Assembly (NCBI GenBank): GCA_949825045.1
Contig: OX463807.1
Span: forward strand, 12,177,501 to 12,241,500
DNA: 64,000 nucleotides
Source of the DNA: Argyresthia goedartella
Taxonomy: Eukaryota > Arthropoda > Insecta > Lepidoptera > Argyresthiidae
Reading direction: 5' to 3'
Below are positions 10,143 to 21,779 of this stretch, in pieces (within the stretch, counting starts at the first letter, position 1; each line of letters starts with the position of its first letter). The notes below the pieces were generated by a model that was given only the letters and a program-made list of their open reading frames with translations, ran no database searches and had not been told where the DNA came from. A program made the position numbers and the translations under genes.

Positions 10143-12199
10143 ATGGCTTCAACAAATTTAAAGCGTGGTAAAAAAATTTTTGCTCATTCTCGTGAAATTG
10201 TAAATAATGTATATGTTAAGGCTAAAGCTAGGTGTGAAACTGAACTTAAGTTTTTGCCGGCTAGTCTTAAGATTAATTTCTAGCCTCGGCTAATGTCCGA
10301 AATAATGTTCATTGCGATAAATGATTTTAACATTAATCGGCTAAACTGCAGTTTAGCCTCGACGCTCGCTGTTGAGGCTAAAGATGCGTGAGAAAATATG
10401 GTTGACATTAGCCGACTAAACTTAAGTTTATTTTTCAGTATACCTAGGCTAATGTTAAAAAATTACCGTCTTAATCTGGAATAAGTGATGATAATTATTC
10501 GGTGTGTTTACGGCTAAACACTGCGGTAGCTTAGGTGAAGGATAAAGGGGGTGAGCGAAGCGAAGAAGAAGAAGAACAAAAACTATAATAAGACGAGTGT
10601 AAGTATTTTTTGTTGTTCTTATATGTTCAACCTAACACGAAGGATAAAGGGGGCTTCGCTTCGCTCACCCCCTTTACCGTTCACCTAAGCTACCGCAGTG
10701 TTTTGCCCTGATATTAGAAATAGCTTTCTCATCTGAATAAAATTACCCCGCCCCGCTCCCCGCAGTCGCACGAATACTTCGTTTTCAATATTAGCTAACT
10801 AATGTCCACATTAACCGAAACGCCCGATGCGTTTCGGTTAATGTTGGACATCGGTTCGGCTAATGTGCAGTCTAGCCAATTAAAGATGACAACCGTTATC
10901 ACAAACGAACATGACTTCGGACATTAGCCGAGGCTCGAAATTAATCATAAGACTAGCCGGCTAAACTTAAGTTTAGTTTCTCACCTAGCTTTAGCCGTAA
11001 CATATATGACTATTTTAGAATAGAAGCTAATTTATTTAAAAAAGAACAAAATAAATATCATCAAAAATTTTGGACAGGGTTTGTGAAGCAACCGCAGTTT
11101 CGAAAAGCAGCGTGTTAAATTTTTTGAAGGAAAACGACAAGCTCTCATATCAGTCACCTATAGATCAACAATCCAAATAAGTGCCCGGCAAAAAATATCG
11201 TTTGAAATTGGATGATTTTGATTATTGCGTGATACGACGAATGATATATTACTTTCATGAAAGATTTAAAGAGCTTCCTACATTGCGATCACTACACAAA
11301 AACTAAAAGAGGAAAGGGGATTCAAAGGCTCAATTTCATTTCTGCCAAATATAATCCGAGATATGGGATTCAGATTTAGAAAAACCGACAATAACAGGAG
11401 CATTTTGAAGGAAAAACATGACGTCCGTTTAAAAAGAATAAAGTATCCGACGATTAAGGGCTACTGGTAAAAATATTGTTTATACTGATGAATCATATAT
11501 TCATACAACTTACACAAAAGCCAAAAGCTGGACGGACGCAGCCAATAAAAATCTGAAGCAACCTATATCAAAGGGTCAAAGATTTATTATTGTTCATGCA
11601 GGTAATGAAAAAGGCTTTGTACCTGGAGCTCTTTTACTACGAGTAGATCAGTCCGCGGATCCCCATGGCGATTACCACAAGGAAATTAATACTGAGAAGT
11701 ATGTGAAGTGGTTAAGAACACAACTAATGCCCAATTTACCCGATAACAGCGTTGTTGTTATAGATAACGCTTCTTACCACAACAAATTTGTTGAAAGGCC
11801 ACCTGATAGCAATACTCGAAAGGCGGACATGATCGAGTGGTTAACAAGACACGATATTCCTTTTACACCTGATAACAAAAAACCGGAACTGTATAGTGTA
11901 ATACAACGCCACAAAGAACACTTCAGCGTTTTTCGAGTGGATAAAGTTTTGGCTGAAAATGGACATACAGCAATACGACTGCCTCCATATCACCCAGATA
12001 TCCCATAGAAAATATATGGGCACAGTTAAAAGGCTATGTCGCCTCCAAAAATGTCGAAATGAATAAAACGTCAGTGAAAAAACTACTTATGGAAAAAAAT
12101 TAAATGTTAGGACCCGAAGAATGGACGAAAGTCTGTAATCATGCAATATGGTGTGAAGAATGTGTTCTTAACAGAAGAAGAGAAATTAGATGTGTTTAG
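10143..12199 (+). pseudogene. IS630/Tc1-like DDE transposase, interrupted and frameshifted
   Basis: The frame opens at 10143 (MASTNLKRGKKIFAHSREIV), is broken at 10214-11002 by an inverted-repeat element, and resumes with DYFRIEANLFKKEQ. Further on an N-terminal helix-turn-helix region (EATAVSKSSVLNFLKE) and the catalytic block appear: first Asp in IVYTDESYIH (about 11477), second in VVVIDNASYHN (about 11751-11783), and the Glu in PIENIWAQLK (about 12004). The family cuts and pastes DNA at TA sites. Damage includes a one-base shift near 11065, stops near 11180 and 11305, a shift near 11450, and lost bases at the 'HPD-NP' joint near 11998. The Asp-to-Glu spacing is about 80 residues, longer than the 34-41 usual for Tc1/mariner, which fits a long-spacer IS630-like group. 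Confidence 0.8.
10214..11002. mobile_element. Core-bearing inverted-repeat element, copy c, with TATA target duplication
   Basis: Terminal inverted repeats of about 90 bp begin TGTTAMGGCTAAAGCTAGG on both sides and contain an iterated 'CGGCTAA/TTAGCCG' word. TATA flanks both ends (10210-10213 and 11003-11006). The core occurs twice in opposite orientation (10520-10570 minus, 10595-10715 plus), including the GGATAAAGGGGGCTTCGC hairpin segment. The element sits inside the transposase pseudogene: removing it with one TATA restores the reading frame across the junction, which fixes both boundaries and the 4-bp duplication. Confidence 0.82.
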
Positions 12200-12244
12200 C
12201 GAGCGTTTTATAATTAATGTAATGGAATTCAGAGAGTGATAGTG

Positions 12245-12420
12245 AGGAGGAGGAGGAGGTTCTCAATTCGACGTGAATGTTTTTTTGTATGTATGTTATA
12301 AGATTTCTAGAAGACACGTGAACCGATTTACAAAATTCTTTTTGTATTTGATAGGGTACACTTCCGAGATGGTCCCATGTATAGATGTTGTTAATGTTCA
12401 AATTCATGTCGCTTCTGCAT
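12245..12420 (+). repeat. Dispersed repeat starting GGAGGAGGTTCTCAATTCGAC
   Basis: The word GGAGGAGGTTCTCAATTCGA followed by TTTTTTTGTATGTATGTTAT and 'GAACCGATTT' is a pattern I associate with a common lepidopteran interspersed repeat. Related copies: 48977-49115 (AACGACTTCAAAAAAAGGAG start) and, on the minus strand, the end at 61780-61812. Confidence 0.55.
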
Positions 12421-12597
12421 AATAAATTTCTTAGGGCTACCTGTTAGTAATGTCATCTTAGCAGGTGCTATACATTGCGTTTATGATAATTCAAATTGAA
12501 TGCTACCTAAAAGAAATCGGTAATGTATTTCGTGTCATTTCCGTCTCCGGATTTAGGCGATGATATCCGAGAAAAGCAGAATTTTTTACTGATTTTA

Positions 12598-12654
12598 ATC
12601 GTATTGTAACAAAAAATCAAAATTCAGAAATTTGTTACAATACGATACGAGGTA
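12598..12654. other. Hairpin with 16-bp perfect arms
   Basis: ATCGTATTGTAACAAA near 12598 pairs with TTTGTTACAATACGAT near 12639 across a loop of about 25 nt. No adjacent gene suggests a role; it may be a tiny foldback insertion. Confidence 0.45.
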
Positions 12655-13308
12655 GACCTGCTGCAGTTCCAGCGGGATATTCGTATGAGTTCGATTAAAG
12701 TCGAGTCGTCCATCATATAATATTGTTTTTTTATAATTATGACAAGCAACAACTCGAAAAAATATCAGCTGTTTCCATACTTTTTGTTTCGTTAGAACTG
12801 AACTTTACCATATGTAACAGCAGATTTTTATCGAGATTTCAGAGAGAGAGATAGTTGTCATGAGCACAAGCATACCTTTGGTATCAAGTTATAATTCCAA
12901 ACTAGGACCAAAGATTATGCGCACATCCTGCTGGAGCATCTTATAAATTTAAATGTAGGTATTTTGATAGTTTTCATGTTTACTTTGTAAGCTTAGATAC
13001 TTATTATGATTAAGAACCAAGGTTTCCTTTTTGTTAATAAGTAATAATTAATACTAAGTAGAATTAATAAGTAGAATTTGATTTCTGTTTACCACAAAAT
13101 AATAAACAAGGTAGATCAATCAAAGTTGTAATATAGATATGTACTTGTATTTTAGTACAGATAGTGGATTTTGATATGCGAAAGAAACACGTAATTTTGT
13201 CACAAGCCTTTTTTGTGGAATAGAAATTTGGTGTGGGTCTTGAAGTTATACAATTTACAATAAAAACTACATGATTGTTAGATGACATAAAATTAAAGTT
13301 AGTATACC

Positions 13309-13420
13309 TCGCGCCACGAGTTATGAGCGGTGGCCTTGAATAGGCAGTGTTCAATTTTCAATACCTGTACGTATGCGCAGTAATTCCCACCAACGACGTC
13401 GCCCAGCACTCGTGGCGCGA
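13309..13420. mobile_element. 112-bp MITE with perfect 13-bp terminal inverted repeats
   Basis: TCGCGCCACGAGT (13309-13321) and ACTCGTGGCGCGA (13408-13420) are exact complements. The interior words CAATACCTGTACGTATGCGC and AGTAATTCCC also occur at 8885-8935, followed by a GTGGCGCGAGGTA end, so at least two copies lie in the window. It is GC-richer than its surroundings. No target duplication is obvious. Confidence 0.6.
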
Positions 13421-13639
13421 TTATATCATCAACACCCTCAGATTATATCGCGAATTCTACGCTTACGCTCGCCGGGTGAATTTTGACAGAAAAACCGAAT
13501 ATAGGCATATTAATGTCAAAACTGTTAGATTTTCAGGTTAGTTTTACAATGTTTTGCCTGACATTTCTTCATCTCCTATCTTCTACAAGGGGGTTGTAGC
13601 ACCTGCACCTGGCCCACTTGAGCGGGGCCTTTGTGCATG

Positions 13640-15190
13640 TCCACATCTACTTCAGCCATCCCAACGCCTGCACCAGCTGGAGAAGGAGGCCTGGGTGTTC
13701 TAGGAGCTCATGGGTGTTTGTTGTGTCCCTTAGGCTTTTGTGATTTGGTATTGTTGGTGTTTCCAAGACCTTGGCTGTGATTTCATATTTCCTACCGAAT
13801 AGGAATTCTGTTTTTATGTGATCAATTCCAATAATAGCGTCCGGCACTTCCCCGAATGCTTTTTCTAGAATTGTGCAGTGTCCTTTATCTGCTATTTGTC
13901 CTTTCCATTGTCCAGTACTGTATAGCCTTATGGCAGCCGATTTGGCCTCCTGCTGTACGAATAGGTCCATGTGGTATGCCTAGCATGATTTCTAGTGCCG
14001 CTGATGGTGTTGACCTCATGCAGCCTGTCATGGCTACACATGCCATTCTCTGGAACTGCTGTAGTTGTGGTGCAGTTGGCATAGTGTTGTTCGTTGCCTC
14101 CATACCAGGGAGCCGTATGTGATGATGGGTCTCAACAGAGCCATATACATCCATCGACATATTTTGGGCTGGAGGCCCCATCCGTTTCCTACCATCTTCC
14201 TACACTGGAAGAACGATATGGTGCTTCCATGTGCTTGCTCCAACTTAATTTGTGGTCAAGCCATATACCTAAATATTTCACGTCTTTTGATAGTGTTAGT
14301 GTTTTATTAAAGAGTTTGGGCAGCCTGTAATTGCCGTGGTTTATCTTTTTTGTAAATAGTACCATCTCAGTTTTAGCGGGGTTTACTGAGAGTTCGTTAT
14401 TTTTGCACCATGTTTCTATGTACCGTAGTGCTAATTGCATGCGGTCAAATGTCGTGTTTATAAAAAGGCTGTTCACGAGTATTATCACGTCATCGGCGTA
14501 TGCTATTGAGTAGAATCCTCTTGTGTTAAGTTGTGTCACCAGGTCGTTAGCTACTAGTACCCACAGTAGTGGTGATAGCACACCCCCCTGTGGACAGCCC
14601 TTGGCCACTTTGCATTTGATTTTATCGCTGATTTCCAGAGAGATTATTCTTGATTCCAGCATTTTTGTTATCCAGGTTATCATGTTAGGGTTGGTGCCTA
14701 GTTTCTCCAATCCAGTTCTGATGCTACTGAAGTTTATTTTATCAAATGCTCCTTTGATGTCTAGAAATACCGCCAGGCACGACTGTTGGCTTAGTATTGA
14801 GCTTTCTATCCTTCTGACCACTGCGTGTATGGCGGTCTCTGTGGATTTTCCCGCTTGGTACGCATGTTGGTTTGGGTGTATAGGGTTGGTTCTCATGGGA
14901 CCGTCCCTTACAAATCTATCACACACTCTTTCTAACGTTTTCAGAATGAATGATGTGAGACTTATAGGTCTGAAGGATTTAGGTTCAGTATAGCCGTCCT
15001 TGCCTGGTTTCGGCAGGAAGACTACTTTCACTTCTCTCCAGATCCTGGACATGTAGCCGAGTGCTAGACATGCCTTAAATATTTTTACAAGTCTTGGTAC
15101 AATGAGTTTTGCTCCCCATTGCAGTAGGGCTGGTATTACGCCGTCTGGTCCTGGTGGCCTGACATTTAGATTTATAATGTATTTGAACAT
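13640..15190 (-). pseudogene. R1/LOA-like non-LTR reverse transcriptase, 5' truncated
   Basis: The longest piece (14189-15190) covers most of the reverse transcriptase: RPPGPDGVIPALL, 'KSFRPISLTSFILKTLERV', AYQAGKST, 'VFLDIKGAFD' (first catalytic Asp), GCPQGGVLSPLLW, and AYADDVIIL (the catalytic YADD). The GCPQGGVLSPLLW form favours R1/LOA/I-type clades. Three frame changes follow, at about 14240-14190, 14100 and 13970, across the thumb region (WMYMALLRPIITYGSLVW, then 'FQRMACVAMTGCMRSTPSAAL') and a C-terminal part (LFVQQEAKSAAIRLY). No endonuclease is present upstream. The frameshifts make it inactive, though the catalytic residues are kept. Confidence 0.8.
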
Positions 15191-15346
15191 ATGGGGTCAC
15201 CCCCAATTTTAATAAACTATATTTTATTTTGATCAAACATATCGTCCAACATGCATAACGTTAGATATAAAAAAGTTCGAGTAGGTAAAGTTGGAAAAGT
15301 CAAAATTATGTTTTGTTTACATATTTTATTGTTTAATGCTAAATGG

Positions 15347-15421
15347 TTTTTGCGTTGCTCACCAGCAACGCAAAAATTTGTTTAATTAATTTGCCACACC
15401 CACCGGTGTGGCAAATTAATT
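15347..15421. other. Two adjacent perfect hairpins with identical CACC loops
   Basis: Hairpin 1: TTTTTGCGTTGCT-CACC-AGCAACGCAAAAA at 15347-15376, 13-bp arms. Hairpin 2: AATTAATTTGCCACACC (15384-15400), loop CACC (15401-15404), exact complement 15405-15421, 17-bp arms. They are 7 bp apart and have different stems. No coding frame crosses them. Confidence 0.7.
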
Positions 15422-15709
15422 GGTACAAAATTTGATTGTATAAGTAAAAATCTTGGGAGCAACCTACTTATATGTTTTTGCGGTTTATGGTCTGATAAAT
15501 GCCTGGAAACTATTTTTCTGCCTTTGCCTTGAAACTAACGAAACTAATGTAGGTATGTTCTGATTGCTTGTGTCAATTTTCTTCAATCTGTTTTTTTTTT
15601 TACGATTGATTTACGCTACGGCCCTGGATACAAGTCCTGTTGAGCCATTATTTTTTGCATCCTTTCCTTTTGTATTTATTTTATTTTGTATTTATTTTTC
15701 CTATTTTCA

Positions 15710-17240
15710 GGTTGGATGTCAGCTTGTATTGGTGATAATATAAAGCGTGGTGTAAGGCCTGCAAATATACTCTAAAAAAGATTTAGTTGAGCATTCAAAG
15801 ACCAAAAAACATGAACAGTCTATAAAACGATCTGTTATCGTCGGCAAATCAAATAAAATTATTGATTTCGTACAGAACCCTATAACCCTTTCGTACACCC
15901 AATATGATCCTGCTCGGGCCGGACTGCTACTCACCAGCGCCCGGCACGTTCACCGACAGCGACGCCAACGCCCGTCAACACTGGCGGCGCGCGCAGCAGC
16001 TCGCCGACACCTTCTATTATAAAATCGGTGGACTATTTAGGGGTACTAATAAAAAATTTGGACTCTTCTTCAACAGTTTTGCAAGAAATAAAGTTAAATT
16101 GGACCAAATAAAAATGTTATTGCACCCTGTTTTCTTGAAGAGTTGTTAGAAGAAGTAGGAGATAGCCATTATTCAATTATCGTTGATGAAACAACAGCTG
16201 TTGATACAAAGAAAGTATTGTGCATGATAATAAGATTTTTTAGTCAAAAGCAAAATGAAATTGTTACTCAATAATTATACAGACTTCTAGAGATTGAGGC
16301 AGCAGATGCAACTTCACTAACTACTGTGTTCCAAACCCAGCTGAATTCTGATAGCCTCAGCTTAGACAAACTTTTGGGAATAGGTGTGGATGGTGCAAAT
16401 GTCATGGTCGGAGAACACCATTCGTTTTCATCGATTTTAAGAATGGAAAATCCCGAACTGTTTCCAATTAAATGTGTATGTCATTCACTTTACCTAGCGG
16501 CTGAATATGAATTTAAAACACTGCCTCGATTCTTAGATGTTCTAATTAAAGAATGTCACAACTGGTTTTCAAACAGTGCCAAGAGGCAAGCTGATTATAA
16601 AGAATTATATGCACTCTTACGTGATTAAAAAGTCCGCTTAAAACCAAGAAATTAGCTGAAACCAGATGGTTATCAAGGTACGCGGCTATCACAAAATTTT
16701 TAGAGCAGTGCGATGCACTAGCATTGCATTTTAATATGGCGAAAAATAAAAAACGGTATTATACTGCAGATCAATTAAGCTCAATGCTAAAAAGTAAAAC
16801 AAATTTGTTAAACATGGACTTTTTAAACACATATCTCAAACCAATAACAATCGTTAACAAAATTTTTCAAGCTTCAAATGCTGATCCTATTTAGTTAAGC
16901 AATGCAACTAGAAAAACCAAATAAAGAAAGTTCGTCTAACTTTGACTTTCAAAAGCACTCTATGGACCCCATATGAATATTCATTTAGTGAAAAGTCATC
17001 ACATATAATATAACAAAAGATGAATTGAAAGATGTTAGGAAGCGGTGCAATAAGTTCCTGGTGGAAATTTGCAAGGAAATACAGAAAATATTGCCCAATA
17101 ACTCGAGCAATTTGGAAAATTGCAAACTAATTAGGTCAAAGATTGCGGCCAGCCAAGTTAAAACCAGTTATCACTTATTTGGCCAAGTCTTTTAAGTCCG
17201 TTTTTGGTAATATTGACTTTGCTGTCCAAGAGTGATACAC
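15710..17240 (+). pseudogene. hAT-superfamily transposase pseudogene (DUF4371-like)
   Basis: Broken frames carry, in order: a CxxC zinc-finger-like start with 'KKDLVEHSKTKKHEQSI' (15770-15820), 'HYSIIVDETTAVDTKKVLCM' (about 16168-16225, the first catalytic-Asp region), LGIGVDGANVMVG (about 16375), and 'KCVCHSLYLAAEYEF' followed by WFSNSAKRQADYK (16470-16600). This order is that of hAT-like proteins of the ZMYM6/ZBED/DUF4371 type, which move DNA by cut and paste with 8-bp target duplications. A stop follows 'RFFSQKQNEIVTQ' (about 16271) and another lies at 16626-16628. After that only scraps remain to about 17240. A BEL-derived scrap sits at 15893-16025. No terminal inverted repeats were identified. 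Confidence 0.7.
15893..16025 (+). pseudogene. Scrap of a BEL/Pao integrase C-terminal region inside the hAT pseudogene
   Basis: This 130-bp GC-rich patch reads 'PGTFTDSDANARQHWRRAQ' followed by QLADTFYYK. That resembles the segment just after the integrase core of BEL/Pao polyproteins (DUF5641); the element at 28-35 kb has 'RRLWKKANALADMFWRRW' at the matching place. Its composition differs sharply from the AT-rich DNA on both sides. How so small an internal piece arrived is unclear. Confidence 0.4.
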
Positions 17241-17474
17241 AAATTTGGCCAGCGCGCGAAATTTAAACCAGCCTGACCCTCAGATTTTGTACTTAGCTAA
17301 CTTACTTGCCGATCTATCTGGATAATTATCTATTTTCAGACATGTGCCGGGATAGATCGATAAGTAAGTAACGGAGCACACGAGTGATGTATGGTTTATG
17401 GAAAATAAAACATTTTGTGTTTTTAATCTACACTAGACAGTTAATATACCGAGCCGTCCGACAAAATCATTATC

Positions 17475-17745
17475 TTTCTCTTCTTTGCCGAAACAATGTC
17501 TGGTTTTTCATAGCTTTAGCCAGCTTCAAGTTCAACCTGAAATTAAAACAAAATATTTTTGTATACGCATGTATCAGAATTTCATAATTACCATCTTTTT
17601 GCCTTAGCCATAGTCGAGTGACATTATTTCTCTTCTTTGCCGAAACAATGTGTGTTTTTTCATGACTACAGCCAGCCTCAGGTTCTACCTGAAATTGAAA
17701 CAAACATTTTTTGGACATGCATATATAAGAATTCTTAAATATCCA
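17475..17745. repeat. Diverged tandem duplication, period about 152 bp
   Basis: The words TTTCTCTTCTTTGCCGAAAC and 'CCTGAAATTGAAACAAA' occur at 17475 and again at 17627, with a GTATACGCATGTATCAGAAT / GGACATGCATATATAAGAAT counterpart. A related piece lies near 20125-20165 (TTCGCACGCATCAGAATACC). Confidence 0.5.
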
Positions 17746-18402
17746 GAAGAGATTAGATTATTTTAAATATTATAAAAACATTGTTAAACTCTTCTGAATG
17801 CAATCAGTTCATAAGTTCAGTTCAATAACACTGTCTAATAAAAAACTCAAATTACTAATATTCTAATTATTTTGTAAAGAAACCAATTTCATTGGCCAGT
17901 ATAAAACCTTTGACTTTGACGTTAATTTTATTTTTGTATAATGGCCAATGACATTTATTTGTACAATTAAAATTATGTATGTTTGAAATGTACTAAATAA
18001 CATATGAAGTGACAGTTGTCAAAATTCCTAAGGCGACAAATCTAACCATACATTCCTTTTTAAAACTAACCTTTTTGAATTTTTTAGCCTGCAGAATCGG
18101 CAATTTGTTTACAAACGTTTAAGTACTTGTTAGGCTGAGCATGATGATTTCATGACAGTTCTATCTACTTGCATGATCTAGTGTTACTTTTGGATTTTTT
18201 CATACCTTTTCCTTACTTATAGACACGGTGGTTGTTGTCCATCAAAATACTTGACGACGATGGGTTGTAGGTTCAACTTGAAATGTTTTATTTTTATTTA
18301 TGACGCTTATTTAAAATGAATCTTTGACAGTTCTCTATCTAAGCTGATAGTAGAACTATATCTATTTAGCTCATTATATTCATAATTGATGAAATTATGG
18401 TT

Positions 18403-18520
18403 GATCCCGTAGAGCCCGGTGATGGACGGACAGAGGGACAGACAGACAGCGGATGCTTAGTAATAGGGTCCCGGGTCAGAGTGTCGATAAAACACCCTAC
18501 CGGTACGAAACCCTATTTTT
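18403..18520 (-). repeat. Partial copy of the 'GGACCCTATTACTAAG' dispersed repeat
   Basis: On the minus strand the order is AATAGGGTTTCGTACC, then GGGACCCTATTACTAAGCAT and a CTGTCTGTCTGTCCCTCTGT run. It matches the start of the repeat at 36268-36625. The bases ATCGACACTCTGACCC also occur at 49-65. Confidence 0.6.
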
Positions 18521-19529
18521 TTTTTCTAAATGGAAGTTCAGTTTAGAGGCACAAGTTTTACACAACCTAAACTACTAACCGCTGGAAATTCCGTACTCCT
18601 GGCTTTGGAAAACGATATAGTTTGATGCTGTCGGTAGCTGGCAAACAACCACACTTCCAATATTTGAGCTCATTCTCCTACATTGTCCAAAAATATCCCT
18701 CACTGTGTGAGGCCTATCTCAAAACACTGGGCGACAACAACTATTACTTTATTTGGTTGGCCTGTACGGAGGTTAAAACTTCAACGTACCAGGCAGCAGT
18801 GAGTATCGATGGAGATCACGTGAAAAAACAAAATACTAACAAATATGTAAAACAAACCATAGAATTATTAAACAGTAATGGCTGTCATTGGACTCCGCGG
18901 AGTATACTCCAACTCCAATACGCGGGAGTCTAACGATCTCGTTCTGCGTAGTCGTGGTCTAACTATCTCGTCTCGCGGAATATAACCGGTGAGACCGACA
19001 ATTCGGTTCATTTATCAGGTGTTTTCAGAACTTCGGATCGCGAAATCGCTAATAATAATTACAATCAATTTATTCATCTTCATACTTAAAACTACACTAT
19101 CGGATGATAAATATTTAGTATTACTTATGATATAATGAATGAAAGAAAGATTTGTTTACCAAGAAATACCTTAAATTTTTCGTCCTTATTATCAAGAAAT
19201 AGTAACGACAATAATTTAGATTACTGGTGACCCTCACACTAGGTCAAACCTGTCCTGTCGGATACCTCTCCTGGAAGTATTAGGGTCCGGAACGAATCTT
19301 CTTTCATCATTTATCTTCACCGTTCGAGCATGCGAAGTCTTCAACCTACACTAAAAATTACCAATATTATCTATGGATTAGATTTTGATATGATAGTTGT
19401 TGGCATGATTCCTAGTCTGTTAGCTTGAAATAAAGTAAATCCTAGGTCCCCTTTATGAATAACTATTCCACTAGCAATGTACGACATTCACGAGACTGTA
19501 TAACTATCTACCGAAAAATTGTTACCTTG
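18521..19529. other. No gene recognised
   Basis: One 103-codon open frame (18622-18933) has no family resemblance and lies in unremarkable AT-rich DNA. Splice-bounded exons could not be argued for. The stretch ends at the small TTACCAC element. Confidence 0.35.
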
Positions 19530-19636
19530 TTACCACAAAAAATGTTACTAATAGTTTAATCTCAAAACCAACGTCAAATCCTATACGTTTTTGTTTTTAA
19601 ACAAGTGTCGAACAGTAGTTTATTTTTTTGTGGTAA
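19530..19636. mobile_element. 107-bp MITE with TTACCACAAAAAAT ends, copy 1
   Basis: TTACCACAAAAAAT at the left and ATTTTTTTGTGGTAA at the right are inverted. The interior has ACGTCAAAT and TTTTTGTTTTTAAACAAGTG. Copies of nearly the same length are at 26717-26823 and 35176-35283. Directly after this copy (19640-19725) lies a partial inverted copy of its own interior. Confidence 0.65.
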
Positions 19637-19749
19637 GGCCCTAAGGGTCTTGTTTAAGAACAAAAATGTATGGGATTTGACGTTTGTTTTGAGGTGAAAC
19701 GCTGTTTAATATTTTACGGTTAATGTTTTACTTCTAGTTTTGTGCTGTG

Positions 19750-21400
19750 ACATATGTACCTATCGTAATACGTACTAACTGATTTGATTTTGATAAAATT
19801 GTATCTAATAAATAGCTTTCATCTATATGATCTATATTATGATTTATTTTCTAATCATTATCTTATCATGACATTGAGTCACACATTTTCCCATACGGCG
19901 TGGCAGAGACACTGACGCGCCCACGTTCTGCCAGTCATTCGATACTCTTTCTAATCATTGAAATGCCTTTATTTACTGTTTTAATTAATACGATTTTTTT
20001 CGATTTTTGCTAGATAGAATCAAATCCTTTCGATTAAATCGGAGATCGATTTAAAGGGGAAAGGATTAATTTAGATCCAAAAGATCGATTCAAACGAAAA
20101 GAATGGCCATCCCTTTGGTGTGGACATAAACAGTAAAAATATTTTGTATTCGCACGCATCAGAATACCTCACATCGAAAACAAAAAGGCTTCTATTTCTG
20201 GCCCGTGGCCCAAAACTTCAAAAAGTCAGCTGGTATAAATACGTCTGCCTGATATAAATACCTGCATAAGGAAGATGGAGCCTAGTACATAATGATTAAA
20301 AACGAAGCCCAAATTCAAGAGCTAAAGCTAGGTATTTTTTTTCCTTATACGCATTTTAGCATATATGTAATTTACATAAATGCATTTTAGTAAGATTAGA
20401 TACATATTGTCCACTGTCTACCCTTTCATGATACATTTTCCTTTAGATAAGCTCTCCTTTGTACATATGCTTTCTCTTAATGTAACCTTTTAATTTAATA
20501 TGTATGCAAGAATAATGATTTATGACAATTCGTTCAATGGTCACAAATGGGTGGGTCGCGTAACGGTGATTTTAGTACCTAGTTTCCGCTCATAATGAAC
20601 AACTTCTCAAAGAAATACGGCGGCAACTATGAAAAAATATACTTAAAATAAGGTTAAAGCAACAGAAGATAAGTAACTCGTAAAGCGGGGATTAGATAAA
20701 ACGTAAGAAAATCCCTGAATTTGACTGTGAAGGAACACCCAAAGTCCGTGATGCGGGGGATTCCTATGATAAAGATTAATAGTTTTGTGATCCAAGCCGG
20801 ACGTTTTACTGAAGCCTGGATACACTCCGAGAGGTATCTCCTCCTAATGATACGGGCCAATGATTTCCTGAGATGAACCGCGTTTCAACTAAAAGTGCAG
20901 ACTCATTGGGTATGTGCAGTATAACCCCAACGAGGTCTCTTAAACGATTCTTAAGAGTTGAGTTGAGGCATGAGAGTGTTTTACTACAGGATGTAAAAGA
21001 TAACAGAAATGGGATACTATTCTGGAGAATTATTACTTTGAAGTAATTTTCAGTAACTACCCCATGAAGTATGTTTTCTGATTTATGTGAATACAGACAG
21101 GTGAAAAACGCTATATGAGAGGCACCAAGGTCCGGATGCTCAACCGACAACTCAAGGTTTGACGGACACTCAAAGTCAAGCTGTCAGTGTCTCCATAGAG
21201 TTTGTATCCTCTTTGGGGCATCCATAAATTACGTGAGGCGTTTTTGACGCGCTAGGTAATTCATTTACTTATAAGTATGTATTTTAATAAAGACTAGATT
21301 TTTTTATTGAAAATATAGTCTAACTACAATATTTAAAATACTTGTTTGTAAACAAGATTTTTAATTTTGTTATTCGGGGTATATATGTTTTTTTTTATTT
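19750..21400. other. Non-coding stretch with small repeat scraps
   Basis: Contains the diverged repeat near 19876-19950, an ATCGATTT-rich palindromic patch near 20030-20090, a retroelement 3' UTR-like scrap (20416-20500) and a CATCCATAAATTACGTGAGG word near 21219 that I associate with insect interspersed repeats. Open frames at 20643-21150 (minus) show no family resemblance. Confidence 0.4.
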
Positions 21401-21779
21401 CCTACTTGAGAGCAAGCTGCCTATAGTTGACCGTGAGAAAGAGTCTTTGAGGTTGAAACCGCAATATTTTAAAGTTTATCTTTGCGCTTTGTTAATTGTG
21501 AAACTATAGGCAAATTTTATTGGAAATTGCAATCTTTTAAATTGGAATGGCAGTTCAGTAGAGATCAGTGGTATTCTGAGGATACTGTGAGTCCTTTGTC
21601 CTTTCCACGAATAAGTTCGGCTTCGATGATGTTATTCGATAGCTGTTTGACGATCATCCTTTTTTGGTGAGTTGAGATTTCTGAGTGGTATGATCGGATG
21701 GCCAATTTTTAGTCGAATGGCATTCCTAGTACTTGCAAAAAAAATATATCTGTACTGAAGTCGACAATTTCTTCAACGT

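Noticed and set aside
18622..18933. Possible exon or small gene of 103 codons
   Set aside because: No motif, no splice context and no homologue that I can recognise.
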